From: Paraburkholderia aspalathi
GTDB taxonomy: Bacteria; Pseudomonadota; Gammaproteobacteria; Burkholderiales; Burkholderiaceae
Assembly: GCF_900116445.1 (NCBI RefSeq)
Contig: NZ_FPBH01000005.1
Span: 388,181 to 452,180, forward strand
DNA length: 64,000 bases
Reading direction: 5' to 3'
A model generated the notes under the pieces. The model saw only the letters and a list, made by a program, of their open reading frames with translations, did no database searches and was not told the DNA's origin. Below, one piece after another: positions 16,983 through 25,377 of the stretch. How positions within the stretch are numbered: position 1 is the stretch's first letter; every line of letters begins with the position of its first letter. The position numbers and the translations under genes are program-made.

Positions 16983-18299
16983 ATGACTGACACTTCCGTA
17001 GCATCCGCCGCCGCGCAGCATCAGCCCTTGTTGCAGGGCTATCCGCGCAAGGATGGCCGCAAGGGCATCCGCAATGTGGTTGCGGTGGCGTATCTGGTCG
17101 AGTGCGCGCATCACGTCGCGCGCGAGATCGTCACGCAGTTCCGCGAACCGCTCGACGCGTTCGACGATCCTTCCGCCGAGCGCGAGCCGCCCGTGCATCT
17201 GATCGGCTTTCCCGGTTGCTATCCGAATGGGTACGCCGAAAAGATGCTCGAGCGCCTCACCACGCATCCCAACGTAGGCGCGGTGCTGTTTGTGTCGCTC
17301 GGGTGCGAGAGCATGAACAAGCATTACCTTGTGGACGTGGTGCGAGCGAGCGGTCGTCCTGTCGAAGTCCTGACGATCCAGGAAAAAGGCGGCACACGCA
17401 GCACGATTCAATACGGCGTCGACTGGATTCGCGACGCCCGCAAGCAACTTGCTGCGCAGCAGAAAGTGCCGATGGCGCTGAGCGAACTGGTGATCGGCAC
17501 GATCTGCGGCGGCTCGGACGGAACCAGCGGCATCACCGCAAACCCGGCCGTGGGCCGTGCGTTCGATCATCTGATCGACGCCGGCGCGACCTGCATCTTC
17601 GAAGAAACCGGCGAACTGGTGGGCTGCGAGTTTCATATGAAAACGCGTGCCGCAAGGCCGGAACTCGGGGATGAAATTGTCGCGTGTGTTGCGAAGGCGG
17701 CGCGCTACTACTCGATCCTTGGGCATGGCAGTTTTGCGGTCGGCAATGCGGACGGTGGGCTCACCACGCAGGAAGAGAAATCGTTGGGCGCGTATGCGAA
17801 AAGCGGCGCGTCGCCGATTGTCGGCATTATCAAACCCGGCGACGTTCCGCCGACCGGTGGCCTCTATCTTCTCGACGTCGTCCCTGACGGCGAACCGCGC
17901 TTTGGCTTTCCGAACATCAGCGACAACGCGGAAATCGGCGAGCTGATCGCATGCGGCGCGCATGTGATTCTGTTCACGACCGGACGCGGATCGGTTGTCG
18001 GCTCGGCGATTTCGCCGGTCATCAAGGTGTGCGCGAATCCCGCGACCTACCGCAATCTCGTCGGCGATATGGACGTCGATGCAGGGCGCATTCTCGAAGG
18101 CCGCGGCACGCTCGACGAAGTCGGCCGCGAGGTGTTCGAGCAAACGGTGGCGGTGTCGCTCGGGGCGGCGTCGAAATCGGAAATGCTCGGTCATCAGGAA
18201 TTCATCCTGACGTACAAGACTTTCGAACCGGTGGGCCCGGCTTGTTTGCCGTCGAGCGCTGCACCGCCGCATCGGGTTGTTGCGATCGAGCCGCACTGA
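16983..18299 (+). CDS. UxaA-type dehydratase, large catalytic subunit
   Basis: These 438 residues match the catalytic C-terminal part of the UxaA/GarD family of iron-dependent sugar-acid dehydratases. Characteristic stretches are GYPRKDGRKGIRN near the start, IGFPGCYPNGYAEKM, LGCESMN, a GGTRSTIQYG block, ICGGSDGTSGITANPA, and the tail FTTGRGSVVGSAISPVIKV. The ATG at 16983 is favoured by GGAA at 16974-16977. A GTG at 16956 and an ATG at 16977 are alternatives. The gene follows the SAF subunit by 42 bases. Substrate assignment to L-fuconate comes from the neighbouring dehydrogenase, lactonase and aldolase-type genes and is inference. Confidence 0.85.
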   Translation: MTDTSVASAAAQHQPLLQGYPRKDGRKGIRNVVAVAYLVECAHHVAREIVTQFREPLDAFDDPSAEREPPVHLIGFPGCYPNGYAEKMLERLTTHPNVGAVLFVSLGCESMNKHYLVDVVRASGRPVEVLTIQEKGGTRSTIQYGVDWIRDARKQLAAQQKVPMALSELVIGTICGGSDGTSGITANPAVGRAFDHLIDAGATCIFEETGELVGCEFHMKTRAARPELGDEIVACVAKAARYYSILGHGSFAVGNADGGLTTQEEKSLGAYAKSGASPIVGIIKPGDVPPTGGLYLLDVVPDGEPRFGFPNISDNAEIGELIACGAHVILFTTGRGSVVGSAISPVIKVCANPATYRNLVGDMDVDAGRILEGRGTLDEVGREVFEQTVAVSLGAASKSEMLGHQEFILTYKTFEPVGPACLPSSAAPPHRVVAIEPH

Positions 18300-18376
18300 G
18301 CGGGCTTAGCGTCCTCAGCGATCAGTACGACCGCAAGCCCGAGCCGTAATCGATTTAGCAACTTTCGGTGCAGCCA

Positions 18377-18438
18377 TTAGCGTGCCAAGGCCGTCGCTAG
18401 TAGCGCGGCAGCGGGCAAACATCGCCGGCACGTGCTAA
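18377..18438 (+). other. nested inverted repeats in the dehydratase-to-AKR gap
   Basis: TTAGCGTGCC at 18377-18386 can pair imperfectly with GGCACGTGCTAA at 18427-18438. Inside lies a bulged palindrome built on CGCTA-G-TAGCG. No T run follows. It may be an mRNA-processing or attenuation structure ahead of the AKR gene. Confidence 0.35.
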
Positions 18439-18465
18439 AACATTAACAAATGGGAGACGTGGTCC

Positions 18466-19506
18466 ATGACGGCAAAGATCGGTTCGAAGATCGAACAGCG
18501 GCGCAATATCGGCCGTCGTGCATTGCAGGTATCCGGATTGGGGCTCGGTACGGCGCCGTTGGGTGGTCTGTACCGCGATCTGTCCGAAGAAGAAGCGCAT
18601 GCGACTATCGCCGCCGCATGGGACGTCGGCGTGCGCTTTTTCGATACCGCGCCGCACTACGGTCACACGAAAGCCGAGCACCGTCTAGGCGACGCGTTGC
18701 GCGGCTACCCGCGTAGTGAATACGTGCTGTCCACCAAAGTCGGGCGCCGCTTCGTACCGCGCACCACGCCCTACGACGGCAGCGAAGGCTGGCAAGACCC
18801 GCTGCCGTTCCAGGCGATCTTCGACTACACGCACGACGGCATTCTGCGTTCGTTCGAAGACAGCCAGCAGCGCCTCGGCATGGTCGATATCGACATTCTG
18901 CTGGTGCACGATATCGGCGTTGTCACGCATGGCGACAAAAACCCCCATTACTGGCGGCAACTCACTGAAGGCGGCGGCTTTCGTGCGCTCGATGATCTGC
19001 GCTCCTCAGGCGCGGTCAAGGCTGTCGGGCTCGGTGTCAACGAAGGCGCGGCAATACTCGACGTGATGGCCGAATTCGATATCGATTGCGCGTTGCTCGC
19101 GGGCCGTTATACGCTCCTCGAACAGACCACGCTCAACGATCTGCTCCCAGCATGTGAACAACGCGGCGTCAGCATTCTGTTAGGCGGCGCGTTCAACTCA
19201 GGCATTCTGGCGCGCGGCGTCGCGGGCGATCTGAAATTTAATTACGGCGACGCGCCGAGCGAAATCATCGAACGCGTCGCGCGGCTGGAAGCGGTGTGCC
19301 GGGTGCATGGCGTGCCGCTTGCCGCCGCAGCTTTGCAGTTTCCGTATGCGCATCCGGCGGTCGCAACCGTGTTGACCGGCGCGCGCAGTGCCAATGAATT
19401 GCGCGAGAACGCCGCGTCGTTCGAGCAGCCGATCCCGGCGGATCTGTGGTCCGCGTTGCGTGACAAGGGCTTGCTCGACAGCCGCGCGCCCGCGCCGGAG
19501 GATTGA
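18466..19506 (+). CDS. aldo/keto reductase, D-threo-aldose 1-dehydrogenase (L-fucose dehydrogenase) type
   Basis: This 346-residue AKR shows the tetrad Asp60 and Tyr65 (FFDTAPHYGHTKAEHRLG), Lys91 (STKVGR) and His148 (LLVHDIG). The FFDTAPHYGHTKAE block and overall length match the bacterial D-threo-aldose 1-dehydrogenases, which oxidise L-fucose, L-galactose and D-arabinose to the lactone with NAD(P). The ATG at 18466 follows GGGAGA. It is adjacent to the lactonase gene, which starts two bases after its stop codon. Together they would convert L-fucose to L-fuconate. Confidence 0.87.
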   Translation: MTAKIGSKIEQRRNIGRRALQVSGLGLGTAPLGGLYRDLSEEEAHATIAAAWDVGVRFFDTAPHYGHTKAEHRLGDALRGYPRSEYVLSTKVGRRFVPRTTPYDGSEGWQDPLPFQAIFDYTHDGILRSFEDSQQRLGMVDIDILLVHDIGVVTHGDKNPHYWRQLTEGGGFRALDDLRSSGAVKAVGLGVNEGAAILDVMAEFDIDCALLAGRYTLLEQTTLNDLLPACEQRGVSILLGGAFNSGILARGVAGDLKFNYGDAPSEIIERVARLEAVCRVHGVPLAAAALQFPYAHPAVATVLTGARSANELRENAASFEQPIPADLWSALRDKGLLDSRAPAPED

Positions 19507-19507
19507 T

Positions 19508-20344
19508 TTGACGATACGTATCGACGCCCACCAGCACTACTGGGACCCCGCTCGTGGCGACTACGAGTGGCTCACGCCGGAACTGAAAATCCTGTACCGG
19601 CTGTTCGGTCCCGACGATCTCAAACCACTGCGAGAAGCAGCGGGCGTCGAACGGACGGTGGTGGTCCAGGCAGCGCCGACCATCGATGAAACGCGCTACT
19701 TGCTGGACATCGCGCGGCATGAGCCATCGATTGCCGGTGTGGTCGGCTGGGTGCCGTTGCTGTTACCCACGGCGCCGGCCGTGATTGGAGCGCTGGCGCA
19801 TGAGCCGAAGTTCAAAGGCGTGCGGCCGATGCTGCAGGATCTGCCCGACGATACGTGGATTGCGAATCCCGATCTCGCGCCCGCAATCGAAGCGCTGATC
19901 GAGCACGACCTCGCGTTCGACGCGTTGATTTACGCGCGGCACGTCGAGCCTTTCGAAACGTTCGCGGAGCGGTTCCCTACGCTGCGCATCGTTGTCGATC
20001 ACGGTGCGAAGCCGCCAATCCGTTACGGTCGCGCGGGTTGGCAATCATGGGCCGACGCAATCACGCGGCTCGCAAAGTTGCCGCAAGTGCATTGCAAGCT
20101 GTCGGGACTCGTCACAGAAGCGTCGCCTGGCTGGAGCGAAGAAACGCTTCATCCGTATGTCGAGCATCTGCTGAAGTCATTCGGCCCCTCGCGTTTGATG
20201 TGGGGCAGCGACTGGCCCGTGCTCGATCTGAACGGCGACTATCAGGTCTGGCACTCGGTGGCGAACACCTTGCTCGCGTCCTTGAGCGACGCCGAGCGTG
20301 ACGCGGTTTTCGGCGGCAACGCCGCTGCGTTTTATCGACTTTGA
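19508..20344 (+). CDS. amidohydrolase-family sugar lactonase, probably L-fucono-lactone hydrolase
   Basis: These 278 residues belong to the COG3618/amidohydrolase-2 group, TIM-barrel metal hydrolases. The N terminus has the HxH motif in DAHQHYW (His8 and His10), with DHGAKPP, a CKLSGL segment and a C-terminal GSDWPV aspartate. The start is the TTG at 19508, just after GGAGG at 19497-19501. No ATG fits. Members of this group next to L-fucose dehydrogenases hydrolyse L-fucono-1,5-lactone or 1,4-lactone, which fits the position. L-rhamnono- or galactarolactone hydrolysis is an alternative. Confidence 0.82.
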   Translation: MTIRIDAHQHYWDPARGDYEWLTPELKILYRLFGPDDLKPLREAAGVERTVVVQAAPTIDETRYLLDIARHEPSIAGVVGWVPLLLPTAPAVIGALAHEPKFKGVRPMLQDLPDDTWIANPDLAPAIEALIEHDLAFDALIYARHVEPFETFAERFPTLRIVVDHGAKPPIRYGRAGWQSWADAITRLAKLPQVHCKLSGLVTEASPGWSEETLHPYVEHLLKSFGPSRLMWGSDWPVLDLNGDYQVWHSVANTLLASLSDAERDAVFGGNAAAFYRL

Positions 20345-20399
20345 TGTGACGAAGACGAGTTACGAAGACAAGAGAAAGCCCATTCAACTGGAGTCGTAG

Positions 20400-21143
20400 A
20401 TGACACAAAGACTGGCCGGCAAGACGGCCCTGATCACCGCTGCAGGACAAGGTATCGGTCTCGCCACCGCGGAAATGTTCGCGCGCGAAGGCGCGCGCGT
20501 GATCGCCACCGATATCCGCATCGACGGACTCGCCGGCAAGCCGGTCGAAGCGCGCAAGCTCGACGTGCGCGACAACGCGGCGATCAAGGCGCTGGCCGCC
20601 GAGCTCGGCGCGATCGACGTGCTGTTCAACTGCGCGGGCTTCGTGCACGCAGGCTCGATTCTCGAATGCAGCGAAGAAGATTGGGACTTCGCCTTCGACC
20701 TGAACGCGAAGGCGATGTACCGCATGATCCGCGCGTTTTTGCCGGCCATGCTGGAGAAGGGCGGCGGTTCTATCATCAATATGTCGTCAGCGGCCTCTAG
20801 CGTGAAGGGCGTGCCGAACCGCTTTGCCTACAGCGCGTCGAAAGCCGCGGTGATCGGGCTGACCAAGTCCGTCGCTGCAGACTTCATCACACGTGGTGTA
20901 CGCTGTAACGCGATCTGCCCGGGCACGGTGCATTCGCCGTCGCTCGAACAGCGGATCGTTGAGCAGGCCAAGGCGCAGGGCGCGACGCTCGACGTCGTGC
21001 AGGCGGCTTTTGTGGCGCGTCAGCCGATGGGCCGCATCGGCAAGCCGGAAGAGATCGCCGCATTGGCGCTGTATCTCGCGTCCGACGAATCGTCGTTCAC
21101 CACCGGCCACGCGCATGTGATCGACGGCGGCTGGTCGAACTGA
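20400..21143 (+). CDS. SDR oxidoreductase, probably 2-keto-3-deoxy-L-fuconate dehydrogenase
   Basis: This 247-residue classical short-chain dehydrogenase has a nucleotide motif AAGQGIG near residues 14-20, the NCAG motif and the triad Ser130, Tyr144 and Lys148 (YSASK). A C-terminal LYLASDESSFTTGHAHVIDGGWSN completes the family pattern. Close relatives are annotated as 2-keto-3-deoxy-L-fuconate 4-dehydrogenase. That reaction gives 2,4-diketo-3-deoxy-L-fuconate, the substrate expected for the next gene. The ATG at 20400 follows GGAG. Confidence 0.87.
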   Translation: MTQRLAGKTALITAAGQGIGLATAEMFAREGARVIATDIRIDGLAGKPVEARKLDVRDNAAIKALAAELGAIDVLFNCAGFVHAGSILECSEEDWDFAFDLNAKAMYRMIRAFLPAMLEKGGGSIINMSSAASSVKGVPNRFAYSASKAAVIGLTKSVAADFITRGVRCNAICPGTVHSPSLEQRIVEQAKAQGATLDVVQAAFVARQPMGRIGKPEEIAALALYLASDESSFTTGHAHVIDGGWSN

Positions 21144-21205
21144 CGCACACTGATCGACGCTGACACACGAACCGAATACCACTGAACGGAAAGGGAAGTG
21201 CAACG

Positions 21206-22054
21206 ATGAAACTGCTTCGTTATGGGCCGAAAGGCCAGGAAAAGCCGGGCCTGCTCGACGCGCAAGGCAAGATTCGCGATCTGTCGAAGGTGGTTGGCGA
21301 TATCGACGGCGCCGCGCTGACTGACGAAGGCCTCGCCAAGCTGCGCTCGCTCGATCCGGCTTCGCTGCCGTTGGTCGAAGGCAATCCGCGCATGGGACCG
21401 TGCGTCGGCAAGATCGGCAAGTTCATCTGCATCGGGTTGAACTACGCGGACCACGCCGCCGAATCGAATCTACCGGTGCCGGCGGAACCGGTGATTTTCA
21501 ACAAGTGGACGAGCGCGATCAGCGGCCCGAACGACGACGTCGAAATTCCGCGTGGCTCGAAGAAGACCGACTGGGAAGTCGAACTGGGCGTGGTGATCGG
21601 CAAGCCCGCGAAATATATCGACGAAGCCAACGCGCTCGATTACGTTGCCGGCTACTGCGTGATCAACGACGTGTCGGAACGCGAGTGGCAGATCGAGAAG
21701 GGCGGCACGTGGGATAAGGGCAAGGGCTTCGATACCTTCGGCCCGATCGGCCCGTGGGTCGTGACGCGCGACGAAGTTGCCGATCCGCAGAACCTGAGCC
21801 TGTGGCTCGAAGTGGATGGCCATCGCTATCAGAACGGCAGCACGAAGACGATGGTGTTCGGCGTCGCGAAGCTGGTGTCGTATGTGTCGCAGTGCATGAG
21901 CCTGCAACCGGGCGATGTGATTTCGACCGGCACGCCGCCGGGCGTCGGCATGGGCGTGAAGCCGAATCCGGTGTATCTGAAGCCGGGCCAGACGATCCGC
22001 CTCGGTATTGAAGGTCTTGGCGAACAGACGCAGAAGACTTACGCGGCGGAATAA
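21206..22054 (+). CDS. fumarylacetoacetate hydrolase family protein, probably 2,4-diketo-3-deoxy-L-fuconate hydrolase
   Basis: These 282 residues form an FAH-fold C-C bond hydrolase. Family marks are FICIGLNYADHAAES, EVELGVVIGK (metal-binding acidic residues), KGFDTFGPIGPW and the terminal PGDVISTGTPPGVGMG. Such proteins are often labelled ureidoglycolate lyase, but in this gene order cleavage of 2,4-diketo-3-deoxy-L-fuconate to pyruvate and L-lactate is the best fit. It is the last gene of the cluster and is followed by a strong terminator. Confidence 0.85.
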   Translation: MKLLRYGPKGQEKPGLLDAQGKIRDLSKVVGDIDGAALTDEGLAKLRSLDPASLPLVEGNPRMGPCVGKIGKFICIGLNYADHAAESNLPVPAEPVIFNKWTSAISGPNDDVEIPRGSKKTDWEVELGVVIGKPAKYIDEANALDYVAGYCVINDVSEREWQIEKGGTWDKGKGFDTFGPIGPWVVTRDEVADPQNLSLWLEVDGHRYQNGSTKTMVFGVAKLVSYVSQCMSLQPGDVISTGTPPGVGMGVKPNPVYLKPGQTIRLGIEGLGEQTQKTYAAE

Positions 22055-22093
22055 GCGATGCAGTAAGCCGCGCAATCAGCGCTGTTCAGAATG

Positions 22094-22131
22094 AAAAACC
22101 GCGCCTGCTTCCCAGCAGGCGCGGTTTTTTT
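22094..22131 (+). terminator. Rho-independent terminator closing the sugar cluster
   Basis: The arms AAAAACCGCGCCTGCT (22094-22109) and AGCAGGCGCGGTTTTT (22114-22129) pair perfectly over 16 bases around a 4-base loop, followed by T residues. Confidence 0.93.
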
Positions 22132-22188
22132 ATGTACCCTGGTGCGAGCCGCATGACTCGCCATCCCATCTCTAGTGCACGGTTCCGG

Positions 22189-22623
22189 TCAGCCCGCCGG
22201 CTCGTGCTCGCCGTTCTCGCTAATGCGATTGATCGTGCCTTGCGCAACGGCGACGAGTTTCTCGCGCTGGCCGTCCATCACATACACGTTGCACTGGCAG
22301 GTTGCCTGATGCCGCCCTGCGTAGACGACCTTCGCCCGTGCGATTAGCGTGCCGTTCATCACCGGCCGCAGATAGTTGATCTTGTACTCGCCGGTCACGA
22401 CCTTCGGCCCCAGCGACAGCGCGCCGGCGAACGTCAGCGCATTGTCGGCGAGATAGCTGATGACACCGCCATGCACGAAGCCGTGTTGTTGCCGCAACTC
22501 GTCGCGGATCGGCAGACACAGCGTCAGTTCATTGGTGCCGGTGTGCATGAGTTCGGTGCCTAGCAGCATGCTGAACGGCTGGGCATGCAGTGCGCCGCGC
22601 GCCCGGTCGAGGATGTCGGTCAT
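22189..22623 (-). CDS. PaaI-type hotdog-fold thioesterase
   Basis: These 144 residues form a single hotdog domain. The segment HGFVHGGVISYLADNA is the family active-site helix, and YLRPVMNGTLIARAKVVYAGR follows. It probably hydrolyses acyl- or aryl-CoA thioesters. The ATG at 22623 is chosen for AAGGA eight bases upstream. The frame is open to 22710, but the extra 29 residues lack a ribosome binding site. It stands alone, converging on the sugar cluster. Confidence 0.85.
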   Translation of the reverse strand: MTDILDRARGALHAQPFSMLLGTELMHTGTNELTLCLPIRDELRQQHGFVHGGVISYLADNALTFAGALSLGPKVVTGEYKINYLRPVMNGTLIARAKVVYAGRHQATCQCNVYVMDGQREKLVAVAQGTINRISENGEHEPAG

Positions 22624-22821
22624 CGTGAGTCCTTCGGGCTTGGCCCGCAGTGGCATCTGCACCGGCGTCCATTGTGCAGTCCCTACCCACTCTAGGAAGC
22701 GCTGACGCATCGCGTCAAGGTGAATCCAAAATATCTGTGGAGCATTGTTGCGGAAAATGACGGGAATTGCGAAGTTGGCCGATGAAATGGGGACGTAAGA
22801 CGATTTTTGGCGACATTGATC

Positions 22822-22848
22822 TCAAGCAAAGTTTGGCCTTGCCGTTAA
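22822..22848 (+). promoter_or_regulatory. sigma-28 (FliA) type promoter of the chemoreceptor gene
   Basis: TCAA at 22822-22825, a 15-base spacer and GCCGTTAA at 22841-22848 match the flagellar sigma-28 consensus TAAA-N15-GCCGATAA with two or three mismatches. It lies 42 bases before the ATG. Confidence 0.7.
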
Positions 22849-22890
22849 CCCGGACGTAGGTCCCGTCATTCTTTGCTTTAGGTGTTCACG

Positions 22891-24513
22891 ATGTTCAGCA
22901 AGATCAAGGTCGCATCCGGCCTGTTGTGTGTTCTGGCCGCGTTCTGCGTTTTCCAGCTTGTCACGGTGGGTTTGGGGTTCTGGTCGCTCACACGCACGCA
23001 TGACGACGTGGGGGATCTGTCGAATGTCGCCTTGAAGCAGGTGGACGCGGTCAATGAAACGACCCAGCACCTGATGGATGCGCGCATCAACCTGTCGCGC
23101 GCCAGTACGCGCATGGTGCGCGGCGGCGCCGAGCCGGCCGATATCGTGCAGCATGCCCGCGACCAGCTGACGGCAGCTGATCAGTCGTTCGGTGCGTTCA
23201 TGAGCGCGCAGAAGACCAGCGACGAAAACAGCACCCGCGCCGCCGCGCTCGCCGAGCGCTACAAAAAGTTCCACGACGCGCTCGCGGAGCTGGTGCAGTT
23301 TCTTGACGCGAACAATATTCAGGCTTTTCTAGACCAGCCGACTCAGGGCTTCCAGGACGCCTATCTCGCCGAGTCGCACAACTTCGTGCAATTCGGCGCT
23401 GCTGCGAGCCAGGCATCGCTTGATTCGATCGACGCACGCATGGCCACATTCCGCGCCGTCAGCGTCGCGATCCTGCTGGTGCTGGTAGCGGGCACATTCG
23501 GCGTGTACGCGGCGCTCCGTAAGGGCGTGGTGGCGCCGCTGGAAGAAGCCGGTCGTCACTTCGACCGCATCGCGCAAGGGCGTCTCGACCAGCCGATCGC
23601 TTCGCGCGGCACCAATGAGATCGGCCGCCTGTTCTCGGGTCTCGCGAAAATGCAGGCGAGCGTGGCGCGCACCGTGCAAACCGTGCGCGAATCCGCTGAC
23701 TCGATTCACCTCGGCGCGGACGAAATCGCCACCGGCAACGCCGATCTGTCGGCACGCACGGAAAACCAGGCGGCATCGCTCGAAGAAACCGCGTCGAGCA
23801 TGGAGGAATTGACCGCCACGGTGCGCCAGAACGCCGATCACGCCCGTGAAGCCAATGCCCTCGCCGAAACCGCCTTGGAGGCGACCTCGCGCGGCAGCGA
23901 AGTGGTCAACGAGGTGGTCGACAAGATGCGCGGCATCGCGCAAAGCTCGGACAAGATCGCCGAGATCATTTCGGTGATCGACGGCATCGCGTTCCAGACC
24001 AATATCCTCGCGCTGAACGCGGCCGTCGAAGCGGCGCGTGCGGGCGAACAGGGCCGTGGCTTCGCCGTGGTGGCGGGCGAGGTGCGCGGGCTTGCCCAGC
24101 GCAGCGCGCAGTCGGCGAAGGAAATCAAGACGCTGATCAGCGAATCGGTCGCCGAGATTCAGGGCGGTTCGACGCTGGTCGAGCATGCCGGTGAGGCGAT
24201 GAGGAACGTTTCCGCATCGATCTCCCGCGTCACGCAGATGATGGCGGAAATCAGCGCATCGTCGCTCGAGCAGAGCACGGGCATTGAGCAGGTCAACCAG
24301 GCGGTGGTGCAGATGGATGAGATGACGCAGCAGAATGCGGCGCTCGTCGAAGAAGCTGCCGCAGCGGCAGCCTCGCTGCATCAGCAGACGCAGCAATTGA
24401 AGGACGCCGTTTCTGTGTTCGAAATTTCTGAGACTGTGTTGCGAATGCAACAAATGGACGACCTGCACGGGCAAACGGCGGCGTTTGCGCTGTCAGGGAT
24501 GCGGGCGATCTAG
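22891..24513 (+). CDS. methyl-accepting chemotaxis protein
   Basis: This 540-residue chemoreceptor has a membrane segment at residues 8-30, a roughly 160-residue periplasmic helical ligand domain, a second membrane segment near 193-213, a HAMP domain and the signalling hairpin. The tip sequence DGIAFQTNILALNAAVEAA, followed by RAGEQGRGFAVVAGEVR, is canonical. There is no C-terminal CheR-binding pentapeptide. The ATG at 22891 has AGGTG six bases upstream. A GTG at 22882 is an alternative. Its sigma-28 promoter ties it to the flagellar regulon. The ligand is unknown. Confidence 0.93.
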   Translation: MFSKIKVASGLLCVLAAFCVFQLVTVGLGFWSLTRTHDDVGDLSNVALKQVDAVNETTQHLMDARINLSRASTRMVRGGAEPADIVQHARDQLTAADQSFGAFMSAQKTSDENSTRAAALAERYKKFHDALAELVQFLDANNIQAFLDQPTQGFQDAYLAESHNFVQFGAAASQASLDSIDARMATFRAVSVAILLVLVAGTFGVYAALRKGVVAPLEEAGRHFDRIAQGRLDQPIASRGTNEIGRLFSGLAKMQASVARTVQTVRESADSIHLGADEIATGNADLSARTENQAASLEETASSMEELTATVRQNADHAREANALAETALEATSRGSEVVNEVVDKMRGIAQSSDKIAEIISVIDGIAFQTNILALNAAVEAARAGEQGRGFAVVAGEVRGLAQRSAQSAKEIKTLISESVAEIQGGSTLVEHAGEAMRNVSASISRVTQMMAEISASSLEQSTGIEQVNQAVVQMDEMTQQNAALVEEAAAAAASLHQQTQQLKDAVSVFEISETVLRMQQMDDLHGQTAAFALSGMRAI

Positions 24514-24550
24514 GCCGCGAACGTGCCCAAAAAGAGGGCATCTGCAATAG

Positions 24551-24580
24551 AAAATGGCCCGCCAAAGCGGGCCATTTTGC
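24551..24580 (+). terminator. terminator after the chemoreceptor gene
   Basis: The arms AAAATGGCCCGC (24551-24562) and GCGGGCCATTTT (24567-24578) form a perfect 12-bp stem with a CAAA loop. It can serve both the chemoreceptor and the convergent cold-shock gene. Confidence 0.9.
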
Positions 24581-24625
24581 ATTAGACGCAAGCGCCTAAG
24601 GGTGCCTCAACGTACCTGAAGGTAC

Positions 24626-24829
24626 TTAGGCCGGCTGGATGTTCGCAGCTTGCTTGCCCTTCGGGCCTTGCTTGACTTCGAACGTCACTTTTTGGTTTTC
24701 CTGCAGGGACTTGAAGCCGCTGCCTTGAACTTCCGAAAAGTGTGCAAACAGGTCTTCGCCGCCGTCGTCCGGGGTGATGAAGCCAAAGCCCTTTGCATCG
24801 TTAAACCACTTCACAGTACCTGTTGCCAT
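24626..24829 (-). CDS. cold-shock protein, CspA family
   Basis: This 67-residue single cold-shock domain binds single-stranded nucleic acid. RNP1 is KGFGFI and RNP2 is DLFAHF, following the standard [14 protein letters not shown] start. The ATG at 24829 is chosen by homology and a GGA seven bases upstream. An upstream in-frame start at 24859 would add ten residues not seen in the family. The long leader to its probable promoter is typical of csp genes and may fold as a thermosensor. Confidence 0.95.
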   Translation of the reverse strand: MATGTVKWFNDAKGFGFITPDDGGEDLFAHFSEVQGSGFKSLQENQKVTFEVKQGPKGKQAANIQPA

Positions 24830-25047
24830 TTTTAATCCAGTAAATGTTGTGTGTTGCATTCGCGACCGCTATTTCTCAACACGAGATCGAGCGCGAAGTA
24901 CGAGTTGTATCACGTCTTTATGATGGACGCCAATCAACAAGTATTCGGGTATTCCCCTGATTGGACCCTTTTGAGGTCCGGAAACCATTTTCCAAGGGGG
25001 CCCAGCCGGTAGGGTAAACTGCTTGTATTACTCTTCCAGGAAAAACA
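24830..25047. promoter_or_regulatory. csp leader/promoter and small inverted repeats
   Basis: On the minus strand, TTGATT or TTGGCG near 24935-24945 with TACAAC or TGATAC near 24911-24917 is a plausible csp promoter, giving a leader of about 80 bases. Upstream lie GGACC-N7-GGTCC from 24963 and GGAAA-CCAT-TTTCC at 24980-24993, which could be regulatory sites for either divergent gene. Confidence 0.4.
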
Positions 25048-25323
25048 TTGACACATTATTTGCAAGATGAACTTACCTCATTCTGGAGTCGTTTGACCCC
25101 CTATCTCGCGATATTGGAGTCGAAATCACCTCAAGAAGGCGCCCCGGATCCGGTCGGCCGAATCACGGTCGATACCGAAGAGCACCAGGCTTTCGCCCTT
25201 CACACCACCGATAAAAAACCGCACGGCGATACATCGGATACCCCCACCGGACACAGCGCGACCTACACGCGATTCAAAACTGCCGACGCCGATTGGGGAC
25301 CCTGGCAACGCGAAGAATACTGA
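25048..25323 (+). CDS. small hypothetical protein
   Basis: A 91-residue frame starts with TTG at 25048, preceded by AGGAA at a suitable distance. The product is acidic, with an N-terminal helix (LQDELTSFWSRLTPYLAILES) and a polar, Asp/Thr/His-rich remainder ending WGPWQREEY. There is no signal peptide and no recognised family. Divergence from the cold-shock gene and a ribosome binding site support it, but coding status is uncertain. Confidence 0.45.
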   Translation: MTHYLQDELTSFWSRLTPYLAILESKSPQEGAPDPVGRITVDTEEHQAFALHTTDKKPHGDTSDTPTGHSATYTRFKTADADWGPWQREEY

Positions 25324-25377
25324 TTGACCGGTCAGTCGGCTTTTGACGCCGATGCACGGGGAGACGGCGGCCGGCGC

